A program made the position numbers and the translations under genes. A stretch of DNA of 64,000 bases. It comes from Stichopus chloronotus (taxonomy: Eukaryota; Echinodermata; Holothuroidea; Aspidochirotida; Stichopodidae). The stretch lies in assembly GCA_021234535.1 (NCBI GenBank), contig CM037841.1, positions 15,396,825 to 15,460,824 on the forward strand, written 5' to 3'. Below are positions 33,696 to 45,340 of this stretch, in pieces. Numbering within the stretch: the stretch's first letter is position 1; each line of letters opens with the position of its first letter. Below the pieces are notes generated by a model, which was not told where the DNA came from, did no database searches, and worked only from the letters and a program-made list of their open reading frames with translations.

Positions 33696-34337
33696 CCTGG
33701 TCATTTATATTGTGACACAATGCTTACAACTCAACACTTAGATGAAACCAAAATATTTAACATGCATGAACTCCATTCCAAAACATCTGTTTTCTTTCAC
33801 AAAAAACCGCCAAAACAACCTGAAATTCACAGTACGTAAAAAGCCAAACAAACAGCTTCAGTGTATGATCATCTTTCAACTGATTTTACTGTACCAGACA
33901 TGCACATACTGTACACAGCAAGTACCAAATAGATTAATCGCAGTCGAAGAATTCGGCCATATGTGCCACGTGCAAGGAGAGCTGGTATGAATTTTCTAAA
34001 TAGTGATAGTACCGTTCAAGATTAGTAATGTATCATATTTTGATTTGAAACAAACACTATATTATACAGAGATTTTCTTCTATATGATATATACTTTACA
34101 GCATCAGTGATTCTAGATAATGACATTTTTTGTTATCGAAGTGAAAAGGTGGAATTTTACCAGCCTCCTTCTGGAAACCCCCCCCCCCCCTTTCCTTTGG
34201 AGGAACCCTGAGCATTACTTTTAAGTTACAAGTCAGTAGTATAATTTAGCTGTGGAAAGTTTCAACCTGTATAAGAAAGACAAATAAAAACAAGGTCTTG
34301 ACTGAGCAAAATACACATTTTGCACATTTCTTGTTTT

Positions 34338-34425
34338 TATATGTCCGTTGTGGAAGACGACCATATTTTTGGGAGGACAACCAAATTTTTGTAGCTGGTT
34401 GTCCTTCGGACAACCATTTTCAGTT
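34338..34425 (+). repeat. GTCGTCC / GACGACC motif block, copy 2
   Basis: GAAGACGACCATATTTTT, GGGAGGACAACCAAATTTTTG and GGTTGTCCTTCGGACAACC repeat the order of copy 1 with C-to-T changes. Confidence 0.7.
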
Positions 34426-34499
34426 GCTTAAGGATCATCCATGGTTACAGTCAAAATTTTCAGTGAAAATTCAACCATTCTTTAATGACATTTGGTAAA

Positions 34500-36240
34500 A
34501 CTTTTTTGCAGAGATGTGAACACATACATGCCAGTGATTGTCTGTGTGAAGTTTGGTGAGAAGCCTTTGCTATTTGGGGATATAAGAGATGATGACCAGC
34601 TGTTGGCAGGTCAGCTCATCAGGGGAAAATTAGTGTTATCAGGACAAGGGCTGTGATTAGTGTAATAAGCCCTCTTTGCAAGCTGGACGTAAGATTCCTC
34701 TGAACAAAATATCCCCTGCAACATGCATGCAGGCAATGTCTTTCTTAAAAATGTACTACCTGACCGTGACTTAAAATTCAGATCCACAGAGCCAGGCATG
34801 CTGAGCCTAACTTACGCATTTTTTTAAATTTTCCCTTCACCATGCATTCAGTGTGTCGTTCTTAGACTGTATTATCCAACCATGACTTCGGATCCGCTGG
34901 TGACTCAGAGTACGAGATAGGCAGAAAGTGATAAATTGGAACCTTCTGGCGACCACTTAACACTGATGACATGCCAATGTCCTATGTCATTCAATATTCA
35001 TACTAGGAACTTTCAACTGTTCAAACCGGTAACGCCAGACATTTCGAAGAGTTTGTAGGTTTCATTCGCTGTAAGTATCATCATGGAGTTGCAGGCAATT
35101 TACTCTCTGGTATCATATTGCGACGTGCCAGTTTGAGTTTGACCTTCAAATTTCTTAGCTCATAAATCTTAGCAAATATCAAAAAACATGATTACTGGAG
35201 ATTCTGTTCGATCATGTTATTTGTTTCCTGGAAAACAAACTCCAAAATAAAATTTTCCACTGGAGTACAGTACCTCTCTTCTTTTTCGCAACCAGAACGT
35301 TTAGACCTACATTTATACTTACTATCCACACATTAGGCATCACTTAAGGTATTGACTGGATGGGAGGGGCATGTGGAGCCGTCGGCATACACTCCTAAAT
35401 GATTTCCTAGCAAAATGTGTTACGTTCCTAGTGAACAGTTGTGTTAATTATTAAACAGTTTGAAGGAGCAGACATTATGAGTAAATTAAAAGTACTGTAC
35501 CACATGATGGCTTTAACAGTCACAAATTGTGTAAAAATGTCTACATTTTAGATATCTCAAATTAACAGTGTTGTTGCAACATGAAATTTTCAAGAACGAT
35601 ATCAGAAGCCTTTTTCCCTCAATGCCAAACGACATCACGATATCATAGGGATAAGTTTGCACCAAAGCTCAACGGAATATATCTGTGTAAAACTATGGAT
35701 TGTGTACGGAGGTTACATTGCACAGCCAAAGTCTTACCTTAAGTCAGATAAATGACAATTTATTTGCATACAATTCAAACTAGTTCATTGAAGTTTCATA
35801 CAACCTTACGGTCTGATTTCTTGTTTCCATATGGTATTTAGTATGTAATTGAAATCTGTTGTAAGCAACATTTCTTTTTCCTCATTTTTTTTCCTCAAGT
35901 GTAGATATGATGTTGCATAGGTCACTTAACGTACAATATCAGGAGCAAAGTCTCATAACAACATCATGTGCCAGTATCACAATAGCACCACAAATTATAT
36001 GTTAAATATCATAAATTAATTACAGATATCAAAATAATAACTTGTAGATCACTTAAAATAATTTTATCTGATTTCATGCATTCTCTCTCATTTTTCTCTT
36101 GGCACACTTTGCACAATATATGGGGGGCTGAAGATCTATTTAGCACCTCACTTTTTCATTCAGGGTGAGGGGACTGAGTCCCCACATCTTCCCTCGGTTC
36201 TATCATAGGTCTACATGTATCCAACTTAGCAAAGGAACAT
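34500..36240. other. No gene supported
   Basis: Unassigned intronic DNA on both strands; see the rejected exon-like piece at 34513-34607. Confidence 0.4.
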
Positions 36241-36264
36241 TACATTTCAGGCAAGTTTGGATCT

Positions 36265-36600
36265 CATTTTTAGAAATGTTTTCAATTACCAGGTAACCTA
36301 AAGACACAATCTGGTGCAAACGTAGGCATCTTTCCAATTTTCTATTGTCTATAAATGTGCTTGACCAAGATATGAAAAGTTCCAGCTGGTATATCAGATT
36401 TTCAGACTATCAATGCTTCTACACTTAAATATAAGAAATTCCAAATGGTATTTCAGATTTCTTGAGAAATTTTTCAATTACCAGGTAACATTAAACAACA
36501 ATCTGGTGCAATAACAGGCATCTTTCTATACCATAAAATGTGCTAGACTGAGATATGAAAAATTCCAACTAGTATTTCAGATTTTCCGACTATCATCGCT
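36265..36600 (+). repeat. Two-copy tandem repeat (~190-bp period)
   Basis: TTCAATTACCAGGTAAC(C/A)T...AAACAATCTGGTGCAA and GGCATCTTTC, then TATGAAAA(G/A)TTCCA, CAGATTTTC(A/C)GACTATCA occur at about 36281-36418 and again at 36473-36597. Confidence 0.8.
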
Positions 36601-37229
36601 CTGCCAGATTTTGGTCACAACCGCCCTGATTTGTTGGAGGGGGGTATGATGAACATACCTTTCTCCACTTTTTTCATTGGTTGATACTGACCCATTGTAA
36701 GCTTGAAAACCAGAAAGCCAAAAGGCTTTGTGATTCCTTGCCTTGATAAAATACATTTTGAACACAGCAGTTTGAAAACTGACATCTGTTTGATTCACAC
36801 TTGTAAGAAGAAGGGCTCACAAGTGCATTTTTGTTTAGTTTCTTAAACCCAAAATATGAACCCCTTTTTGTTCTGATAAATTCTCTCATTCCTTTGTGCT
36901 GAAATGATATGATTTTTCTTGACGGTGAAGTGCCATATGATAAATTAGTGCCAGGGAGATGGTAACATCAATCAACTCACAGGTACCATGTTGATACTTA
37001 TTGTTGTTTGTCTTTCCAATCAAGGGAAAATGCAGTCACCCCAATCAGAGTTAGTATGCCCTGTTACTCTAGCTCATGATTGGTCTATTTCCATTATGTG
37101 GTAATATTCTTGTGAATTGTGAAATCCAAGGAGAATTTCAACTTGCTTTCCCTATTGTTTGTAATAGCTATGCTCAAAGTGTCTTTAGAAGAGCTTGTAA
37201 CAGAAGGAAATTAGCAAGACTTTGCTGCT

Positions 37230-37940
37230 TTTTGAAAACAAATTTTAGGGTAATATCGTGTAAACAAGGTTTTCAGGTTTTTAACCCCTGTGACCCCGAA
37301 TGACCTTTGACCTCCACCAAAAGCAATAGGATTCTTTCTCTCAATATGGGGCATCTATGTACCAAGTTTGAGTACTGTCCAACTTTCCCTTCTTGACATA
37401 TCGTGTAAACAAGGTTTTCAGGTTTTGACCCCCGGTGGCCCCAGATGACCTTTGACCTCCAAAAAAAACAATAGGGTTCTTCCTCTCAATATGGGGCATC
37501 TACGTCCCAAGTTTGAGAACTTTTCAGCTTTTCCTTCTTGAGATATCGTGTAAACAAGGTTTTCAAGTTTTGACCCCCGGTGACCCCAGATGACCTTTGA
37601 CCTCCACCAAAAGCTATAGGGTAATTTCTCTCACCACAACACATCTACATACTAAGTATGAAATCTATCCAAGCTTCCTAACTTGAGATATCGTGTAAAC
37701 AAGGTTTTCAGTTTTTGACCCCCCGTGACACCAGATGACCTTTGACCTCCACCAAAAACAATAGGGTTCTTCCTCTCAATATGGGGCATCTATGTACCAA
37801 GTTTGAGAACTGTCCAACTTTCCCTTCTCGAGATATCGTGTAAACAAGCAAAGCTGTCACATACACACACACACATACACCCGCACACATGACATCACCA
37901 TCACACAGATTCCTTGCCTGTCTTCGGCAAGGAATCAATA
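37230..37940 (+). repeat. Half-site repeat array, four units, CA tail and hairpin
   Basis: Units near 37250, 37398, 37555 and 37700 with GATATCGTGTAAACAAGG, TTTTGACCCCCGGTGACCCC, AGATGACCTTTGACCTCCA, CAATAGGGTTCTTCCTCTC and ATGGGGCATCTA. The CA tail is at 37863-37886 and the end TTCCTTGCCTGTCTTCGGCAAGGAA is a hairpin, quoted here in parts as TTCCTTGCCTGTC and TTCGGCAAGGAA. This is the least diverged array after 3.9-5.6 kb. Confidence 0.85.
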
Positions 37941-39960
37941 AAAATGAAAACTGAAGTAGGTGGCTGCATGAGCACTAACCAATGCAACAAAATGATGCAG
38001 AAGACGATTGGAAATTTTTTTGAGAGGGGGAAACGCCAGGGCAAAACAAGAGCTTGTTGCATCCATCCCTGATGAAACGTGTCTAACTTATTTTCAAAAA
38101 TGAAAATGAGGTGCTTTTAAGTATAGCAGAATTGACATACTTCACACTAAATTAATGTACTTACATACAACAATATTGATTTGTATTGGCAATGTAGCTA
38201 ATTTAGTTGGCATTGACAAATGACAAAGAAAACTTTTGGGGTGATGTTTATATTTGTTTTTAATTCAGCAGTAGGTTTGGAAAAGTATTGGAATATTGTT
38301 TCTAGAATCCAAGATTTCAATTGACAGTTTGCCAGTTCTCCCTGCCTGAAATAAGTACGCCTATGCCGACCGTACTACTGCTGATTCCACCCCCTAGCTG
38401 CATACTCATATACTGTGTGCAACAGGCACATTCATGTATGGGCAACTGAAACCTCAAATCAATGATTTCACACAGTCTTTATAAACACCTTGTTTCAATG
38501 GTGTTGTTAATCTGTTTTGTCTTAATTTTCAATGTCATAAAAAGATCACACCTGTGAGGCCCAGCAGTTTCCCAGTCCCATCCTCCACTTCAGTTTAGGT
38601 CTATCAGTTCTCCCCACCTCTGTCAACTTATCATCCCTCCCTTGTCTCTTCCTTTTTTTTTTGGTTTCCTTTTTTTTATGGTTTCTCATTTTTCAACATC
38701 CTCCATCTTGTCCCAAAATTTTTGTGGGTCCCTCTGCCACCTACACACCCCCCTCCCACTAGTTACACCAATGAGCTTATTCAATTATTCAATTAAGAAA
38801 CAATAAAAAATGAACAATTGCAGGCACCTTAGTCACTTGCCTGCATAATGCCTCTTTGGTGGCCGCCATTGTACGGCAAGTAGCCAAACAAAATAATTTG
38901 TCTGCTACATGGCATGCCCATTCAGACACCCATACTTACAGATTACACACAGTAAGACAATCAGGACATAGTACAATATCGATGTCCCCCAATTGTTTTC
39001 ATACAAATGAACTTAGTTTAGTACATATACACCAAACTTCATGTCCTTCCAAACTTCACGCACCCCTACAACATAAACCCAAACGTGCAACGGTCTTACA
39101 GCTTGACAAAGTTTTGACTATTATACCTTGTAATGACTTGACAGAGACTTGAAACACTGTTTAGTTCATCATCCTTGCCTGATTAGTCAAATTTACTGTG
39201 CTGCATTTGCAAAGGAGGAGTAGAGGTCTAAAGCATATCCTATTCGCAGTTGCCACCTAATGGTACAAATTTCCAAATCATGACTTTGACCATTCACTTG
39301 ACTTGCTCATAACCCTTTCTGTTGCTAGCTCGTTCACTTGTAATTGCCGCAGGTTTATGAACAGGACTTGTTTAAAAGGACACTTTTCATGTAATGCTTG
39401 TCATGCAAACATTAGTATCGTGAGCAAAGTTTGGCAGGTTTGTCACTAACTCAAGCAAATGTTGGTTAAGTTACAGATATCAAGGTACAATTCCTACCAC
39501 ATTGGGTCAAATTATAGTAAAATGAAACTTCAGACTTGCTAAACAATATTGGATTCATGAGGATTTTGAATTTCCAGTAGTTACACACTCCAAGGTGTTT
39601 ATGTCAGATGGCGAAGTTTAAATAAACATCTGTCCCACTGTTTTCTAGTGAATGCCTTGCCACAGTTGTACTACATTGTCATAATTCTCTCCAAAATCAG
39701 TGTAACAATCATAGACAATACCATGTATACTTCCATGTAACATTCGGCCGAGACTTGATAAACTTGATTAAGCGGTTGCCCGAGGTAGACAAGCTGAACT
39801 GAAAATAAAATTTTCCCCCTGAAGCCTTTTTGTTTCAATGTAAAGCCATAATACAAGTAACATTCGATAGGATATGTTCCGTAGTTTCAGGGTATTCCAC
39901 AATTACTCCGAATGCTATGAACAAATGGTAACTGTGGCGTAACGTAAGCTCAAGAAAAGT
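37941..39960. other. No gene recognised (start of intron 1)
   Basis: Intronic DNA on the 5' side of intron 1. No repeat family or other exon recognised. Confidence 0.4.
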
Positions 39961-39965
39961 CTTAC

Positions 39966-40090
39966 CAGCTACCATCGGGTGAGTAATCTTCCCTAACGGT
40001 TCCCCATTGTCTCTCAGACAAGTAAGGTCCCCATCTTTTCCAATTTTTCTCCCGTAGCTCTGATTCCTTTAGACGAACTCTCTCCGCCAT
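39966..40090 (-). CDS. MGH1/GH63-like glucosidase family, exon 1 with start codon
   Basis: The ATG at 40090 opens 41 codons plus two bases, ending at a GTAAGA donor (39965 downward). The peptide contains [20 protein letters not shown], the N-terminal signature of MGH1-like/GH63-related glucosidases, in which it is normally followed within about ten residues by the [12 protein letters not shown] block of exon 2. Exon 1 ends in phase 2 and exon 2 (7992-8152) starts by supplying one base, so the two join in frame. There is no signal peptide, so the product would start as a cytosolic protein. The start is chosen because it is the first ATG of the conserved frame and fits the family's length. The two parts cover about 95 residues of a protein that is much longer in the family. 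Confidence 0.88.
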
Positions 40091-40295
40091 CTCTTCGGAT
40101 GTCACTGACGACGTTTTACTGTGTTAGTAAGTCCAGCTGATCAGATTTATACCAGTTACCACCGACCTAACCTATTTGCTATCTGCACGGTCTAACGGTA
40201 CGTGCTACTGCTAGTTGGATTCAAGAATGCGGAACTTGACTTAGCTGCTGTCATGTCCAGCTCGTCTCATGTGTGACGATCCAGGTCACTAGCCA
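40091..40295 (-). promoter_or_regulatory. Putative 5' UTR / promoter-proximal region of the glucosidase-like gene
   Basis: Directly upstream of the exon 1 ATG and more GC-rich than the intron. No TATA box in a convincing position. Assigned by position only. Confidence 0.4.
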
Positions 40296-40720
40296 GAGCC
40301 TAGCCATATGCGGCTCTGACACTAGCTGGCCAGAACCGTATATCAGTCACAAACCGTGGCGCTGTTTACGTAATTCAAATGAATTATCTTAGTAGAGCTA
40401 CCAGAGCCGTATATAGAGAGCCGTATCTTTATATACGGCTCTGAGAGCTACTAGAGTACCTTTATAGGTCTAAGAGCTACCAGAGCCATAATTATATAAA
40501 GATAAGATAATTCTGCTAAGATAATTCACGAATTAGCTTAGCTCTCTTTATATGGCTCTGAGAGCAGAGCTAATTCATGAATTATCTTAGCAGAGCTAGA
40601 GAAACCAGAGCCTTTTTCGGCTCTGAGAGACAGAGTCAGAGAGAGAGTGGCCAATTTGGTAATGGGTTTGGATTGGTCGAGAGAGGACAACGCCCACTTT
40701 GGAACTAAATTCTGTTTATT
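40296..40720. repeat. Cluster of GGCTCTG...CAGAGCC palindromes with CCAAT-type ends
   Basis: Repeated short inverted pieces: ATGCGGCTCTGA, CCAGAGCCGTATATAGAGAG, TATATACGGCTCTGAGAGCT, CCAGAGCCATAATTATA, AGATAATTCTGCTAAGATAA and its inverse GAATTATCTTAGCAGAGCT. The right end AGAGTGGCCAATTTGGTAAT ... GGATTGGTCGAGAGAGGACA recurs at 44085-44130. The block lies about 200-630 bp upstream of the exon 1 ATG. Confidence 0.75.
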
Positions 40721-41140
40721 CTGGGGTTGATCTTCATCACAGATTACACGCACACGTTATATGTATGGAGCGTGGTACTGCGACGACGTTAGCAACCCTG
40801 TCCGAACCAAGGGAAAAGTGAAGCACATTAAAAAAAGAAAGTACACGCACTTACTTACAGATCGAAAAACAAAAGAAAATAATAGAAAAACGTGTGGTTT
40901 TCACAGAAAAATAAAGATAAGCATGAAAAAAAAATGGCGATAAAATGTGTGCTTTTAGTCATAGGTTAGGCCTAAGCCTATTTGCTTTCGTCTAAACGCT
41001 TGTATTGCAAACTTACTGATAGTTGTGTGGAGTTAACTGCGTTTGATATTAATTTAGTTATCTGTAGTTTTAGCGCATTTTAGCGCATTTTTCCATAGTT
41101 TCTAGATTAGCTTCACTATTATTGCATCATTCCAAAGAAC

Positions 41141-41455
41141 GGTTAGGGCTTTTGAACCAACACTATCGCCAGGTTTTTCATACTACGCTGACAGCAACTC
41201 GCTCATACTGCGGTTATACTTTACACTGCTAGGCAGGTTCCGGTGTCCGCGATTTCACATGCTTCGTTGACCAATCAGCTTATACGTAAACAAAGGATAG
41301 TAAACAAATGCACATTTTAAAATTACATTAAAAATTACCTTTTAATATGTAAATATCTGACGTCACATGTTTTCAGACGTTCGGTAAGTATGAAAAGCGC
41401 TGTGCACCCGAAGTATGAAAAACCTGGCGATGGTGTTGGTTCAAAAGCCCTAACC
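41141..41455. mobile_element. TIR element (MITE, ~310 bp)
   Basis: GGTTAGGGCTTTTGAACCAA and the following CACTATCGCCAGGTTTTTCA are mirrored at the right end as TGAAAAACCTGGCGATGGTG and TTGGTTCAAAAGCCCTAACC. If the TIR starts at GGGCTTTTGAACC the flanks are TA on both sides, as in Tc1/mariner elements. Non-coding. Confidence 0.75.
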
Positions 41456-41914
41456 TTCCAGAACATTCGTTGATTTATCTGCAAACTGTAAGGAGTTTAG
41501 ATGCTTTTGGTATACTGTTTAGTTAAATATCTGTAAACTTAGTCTTTAGTTTGGATACAGTCCATTGGATCAGAGTTAGTTTTGGTTTGCCAAGGAAGTA
41601 AGTGGTGATCTTTCCACATTTCACATACAATTTTTAAAGTTTTCTTTTAGGGTACTTACCGTATGTCTGGCAATCAAGTTGTTTTGCATATATATTCTGC
41701 ATGTCATACGACTAAGGTAACGGAAAATTGAACATTTACCCCCTGAAGTTCCTCTTATATAATTATACTCAACGGTAAGCCCACACACACACCATCTACA
41801 AATGTTTCAATCCTACTTCAGTATTAACCGCATAAATAGTAACCTAATAGCCATAAACTAGGGATGTATGCAGAGAGTCATCATGGAAGGGACGGACGTC
41901 GTCGTATTTGTGTT

Positions 41915-42135
41915 CTCATTTTCTCATTTTTTTTTTCTCATTTTACTCATTTTGTTCTCAGATTGCTCATTTTCACGTTTGCTTACATTCGGTTCTCATT
42001 TTTCAGCTTTTTCTCGCATATTTGCTACATAGCATTCATTTTGCACTCACCCCTCTCTCCACCTCTCTCTTTCTCTCTCTCTCATTCTCCTCTACATGTA
42101 TCCTTCTCAACACGTTTAGTCCCTCCTCTTCCCGT
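41915..42135 (+). repeat. Pyrimidine-rich low-complexity tract
   Basis: Repeated TTCTCATTTT and CTCTCTCTCTC runs; the open frames of 122 and 77 codons here are Ser/Phe/Leu-rich by-products. Confidence 0.75.
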
Positions 42136-42373
42136 TCTTAAACCCACCCTCTTCTTGCATAATCATTTACGTAACACGCCATTAATTGTATACTATTGCG
42201 AGATGAATAATGGGAAAGGGATGTTACACTGATTACCTGATAGCTGGAATGGCTAAATGAAAACAATAAGCAACAAAACACCCTCACCCTCCATGAGCAT
42301 GAAAAAACATGTTTACAATATCCGAGACAACAAGTTCCTTCAGACTGGAAGAAGGGGGCGCTCCTTTCTTTTC

Positions 42374-42541
42374 ATTTCACTACCTCATTTCACCACCTCA
42401 TTTCACCACCTCATTTCACCACCTCATTTCACCACCTCATTTCACCACCTCATTTCACCACCTCATTTCACCACCTCATTTCACCACCTCATTTCACCAC
42501 CTCATTTCACCACCTCATTTCACCACCTCATTTCACCACCT
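42374..42541 (+). repeat. 13-bp minisatellite, about 13 copies
   Basis: CCTCATTTCACCA is repeated almost perfectly. Because 13 is not a multiple of 3, all plus-strand frames stay open and give the same 13-residue peptide period, which explains the overlapping 107- and 118-codon frames. No gene is implied. Confidence 0.95.
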
Positions 42542-42989
42542 CAAAAGGAGAGTCTGCGGTGCATACTATACTACTTATGAGCTATGTAGGGCAGACATAT
42601 ATTTATGTGATGATCAAAAATATTGTTCAACCTATCAAAAGCTAAATTTACAGCAGTTTAGTTGAAAACATCTATCCAATTTTCATTCTGAATCGCTGTG
42701 TAAAACAATTCAAGGGTTGAAGGGTTAATATTCCTCTTGTAAACAGAAGAAGGGTTACTAGACTCAAGAACATTTAAATTAGCAAGAGAAAATTAGGAAA
42801 ATGGTCCAAGATTATGTCTGAATTGGAGGAAATATCATAACTATTTGTGAAGATAACAACTAGAAGCGTTGCCGAGTTGGCTGTTACTCTAGTGGGTAAT
42901 CTATGTAGTGGACGAAAGGAGTATGAATGAATAAGAAATTAAAATTATAAATTGTTTGCATGTGTGGTCGAACGGATTTAATAGATAAC

Positions 42990-43629
42990 AGTTAAAATGT
43001 TCGTTTGTTTTCACGATTCAATAATACAAATAACGAAGCTGCAATTTCTAATACATTATCATTAACACCGGCTGGGCAATAAATAATTCCTATAATGACT
43101 AAAGAATGAGAAGCGTGGATTTCAAGTGACTCAAAAATACCCTCCACAAGGAACCCAGATCAGGGCGAGACTTATAGTTGTGATTTGAGTTGATATACAG
43201 AGCTACTCCACCACGCCGACCCTGTCTTGAAACATGCTTCAGGTAATATCTAGGACTATTGAAAAGAGAATAAGGAGTATCTGGATCATTAAACCAAGTC
43301 TCCGTTATTCCGATTACAGAAAAATTATAACTTATTGAGGGGAGTGATGATAATAAATTATTGTAATTGCTATTCAGAGACCTGTAATTAACATGAAAAA
43401 TACTAAAAAACCTATTCCAATTTGCGTTGAATTCCTTGAGAGAGTAGTAATCATAATACTTGCAGCTATTAGATTGTACAGAATTCAAGTCATGATCAAT
43501 AGAACTTAGGGGGGAATTGATCTCATTATGAACAGAGAAACTGCTGTACGTATTCTTGCAGATAATACAAGGTAAGTCCGCTTGAAAATCTATAAAGGTA
43601 TTAGTTAGAAAAGGTATTAGTATTATCAA
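42990..43629 (-). pseudogene. LINE endonuclease N-terminal fragment (APE type), frameshifted
   Basis: The minus-strand frame 43629-43099 contains FFSIFHVNYRSLNSNYNNLL, SVIGITETWFND and SRQGRRGGVALYIN. These are the 'H.NIRSL', 'IGITETWL' and 'R.GRGGVALYI' blocks of the apurinic-type endonuclease of CR1/L2-like non-LTR retrotransposons. After DLGSL a one-base shift (near 43133) moves the similarity to another frame, which reads FESLEIH and VIIGIIYCPAG, the 'E.L.IEI...IGVIYRPP' block. No RT follows. The Asn in 'HVNYRSLN' and Glu in 'TETW' keep expected catalytic/metal positions. The family normally also carries an RT, absent here. Confidence 0.8.
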
Positions 43630-43909
43630 AAAAACTGTAAAATAAAATCATGCTCTTTTCGTGAAGTAGGTTTTCTGTGCAATGAAAGGCCATTCCAGAG
43701 GGGATGGGGTAGCAACAGGTGTCACAAGTACAGTCAGAAGTGCACATCACCCCCCCCCCCCCTTCAGAAAGAAAGCCTTAAAAAAACACTGGTATATTCC
43801 AGATTAGCAAGTTATTGTCATAGTGGCAGTAACTCAGACACTACATTCTTAGATTACTTTCACACCTATATTTGCACTTGTCATTAAAATGACTTTTTCT
43901 TTATTTGTC

Positions 43910-44170
43910 AGTGAGAGGCGATCTTTTATCACGCCTACGCAGAAACTGTAAACCTACTGTACCCTTAAGTTAAACTTACTTAGCCTGCTGGAAATATAGA
44001 GACCCTAACTAACCCTAACCAAGCCAGAGCCATGCACAGAGAGATATATGGCTCTGAGAGAAACCAGAGCCACCTATTTACAGAGTTTGGCCAATGAGGT
44101 CAAGTTTTGATTGGTGGAGAGATAACACACCCTCACAGGACGCCATTTTAGTTCCACTTCGAGCAATGTT
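43910..44170. repeat. Copy of the GGCTCTGAGAG dispersed family
   Basis: GATCTTTTATCACGCCTACG, AGAAACTGTAAACCTACTG match 49199-49240. ATGGCTCTGAGAGAAACCAG then AGCC and TTTGGCCAATGAGGTCAAG ... GATTGGTGGAGAGATAACAC match 40600-40715. So the two flanking motifs belong to one family. Confidence 0.7.
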
Positions 44171-44670
44171 TCCACATTTGTATGCCACGTCAAAGTAATA
44201 TTGCTAGTGAATTTCTCTATTTCCTTCCATTCTTTTTGGTTTTATTCATAAAATGAATAAAACAAAAAATAAGTTCCAGACTAAAAGAATTTGGGAACCT
44301 GATTGTAATATTTATGTGAAGTTTCATTTTTGGGATGTGGAAGCACTGCTCTCGATCACATTTTCTCTTAGAAAGAGGAGTGTGGCGGTGGCACAGAATA
44401 TTAAAATATGATATTGCTACCTTCTACACTGTATATTCAATAGGATATTTATGTTCTCAGATCACAACAAAGATGTCCTTTTTGAAGCATCATTGTGATT
44501 GGCCAACCCCTAACCTTCTTTTATAAACGAAGAATTGATTCGTGCTAACATTCTGTGCCGTCGTAGTGTTAGTGACCACAGTAAGTAGGCAAACGTATTC
44601 ACCTGTGTGCTACCTGACTAAGCAGGTGGCTGGCGGGGAAGGGAGTCAAAGACTCATATAATCCCCCGGT

Positions 44671-45340
44671 AAGGCCTGTCCACACAGGATGTGTTGCGTT
44701 CCGTCACGATCGATGCGGAAAAAAAAGTTGACGCAACCTTCCGGATGCGTCAATTTTTGGCAAAGTCCATGTGCGTTCAGAAACAGAGTTGTCGTACGGA
44801 AACATGCGTCAACTTGATTGCTTTCATGTTTTTCTTTCATGAAATGCAATTTAACGGGATATGGATGCAAAATGGTTCTATGTTTGAGCTTAAAATCACA
44901 ATGAAATGTAAGATAAGTAAAATAAGTAGAAAAGCCTATTTTTTAAATTTTTTTTTGGCATTTTTTCACAACTTTGCATGTCCCTACACTTCCACGAGAG
45001 AAATCCTGGGTGCGCCACTGACTGAAATCCATCGAGATAAACCTACTTTGAATAATTTTGTACAAATTCGGATAGGTTGTGACAAACTGAATGTGTTTAG
45101 GAATAAAATCAAATCAAATTTTACAAAACTTGCACATCTTGTGTCGATGACGGCTGTAAAGCACGACCAATGGCAAGGGCTATCTAGGATGTATTTACTT
45201 CTCAAGATTTTCTTCCTGTTGCGTTGCGTTCCGTTCCGGATGCGACACGTTTTTTCCCCGCATCCTTCCCGATACGTCAAGACGCATGCCTGTCTGTACA
45301 GGATGCGTTCACACTACGTCAATTTCGATGTGTCACTTTG
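44671..45340. repeat. Repeat with GCCTGTC-CAGGATG ends; unsupported ORF inside
   Basis: GGCCTGTCCACACAGGATGT at 44673 and GCCTGTCTGTACAGGATGCG at 45288 are similar and in direct orientation, and GTTGCGTTCCG / GATGCG / CGTCAA motifs recur at both ends. The 216-codon plus-strand frame (44691-45341) has no known domain and runs through these repeats. Confidence 0.5.

Larger units (their letters stand above)
8153..39965 (-). other. Intron 1 of the glucosidase-like gene (~31.8 kb)
   Basis: Bounded by GTAAGA at 39965 downward and by a polypyrimidine tract plus TAG ending at 8153, both on the minus strand. Exon 1 ends with two bases of a codon and exon 2 begins with the third, so phases agree. The interval contains only transposon remnants, MITEs and satellites. 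That it is a single intron is inference from the two flanking exons; a small unrecognised exon inside cannot be excluded by eye. Confidence 0.7.

Noticed and set aside
34513..34607. Exon-like piece with TTTTTTGCAG acceptor, open frame and CAG|GTCAGC donor on the plus strand
   Set aside because: 33 open codons are expected by chance fairly often, the peptide is unfamiliar, and it lies in the middle of the intron on the opposite strand.
41864..42232. 122-codon Phe/Ser/Leu-rich ORF resembling a membrane protein
   Set aside because: It is the translation of a pyrimidine-rich tract.
42257..42665. 107- and 118-codon ORFs with repeated HFTTSFHHLISPP-type peptide
   Set aside because: They are by-products of the 13-bp minisatellite.
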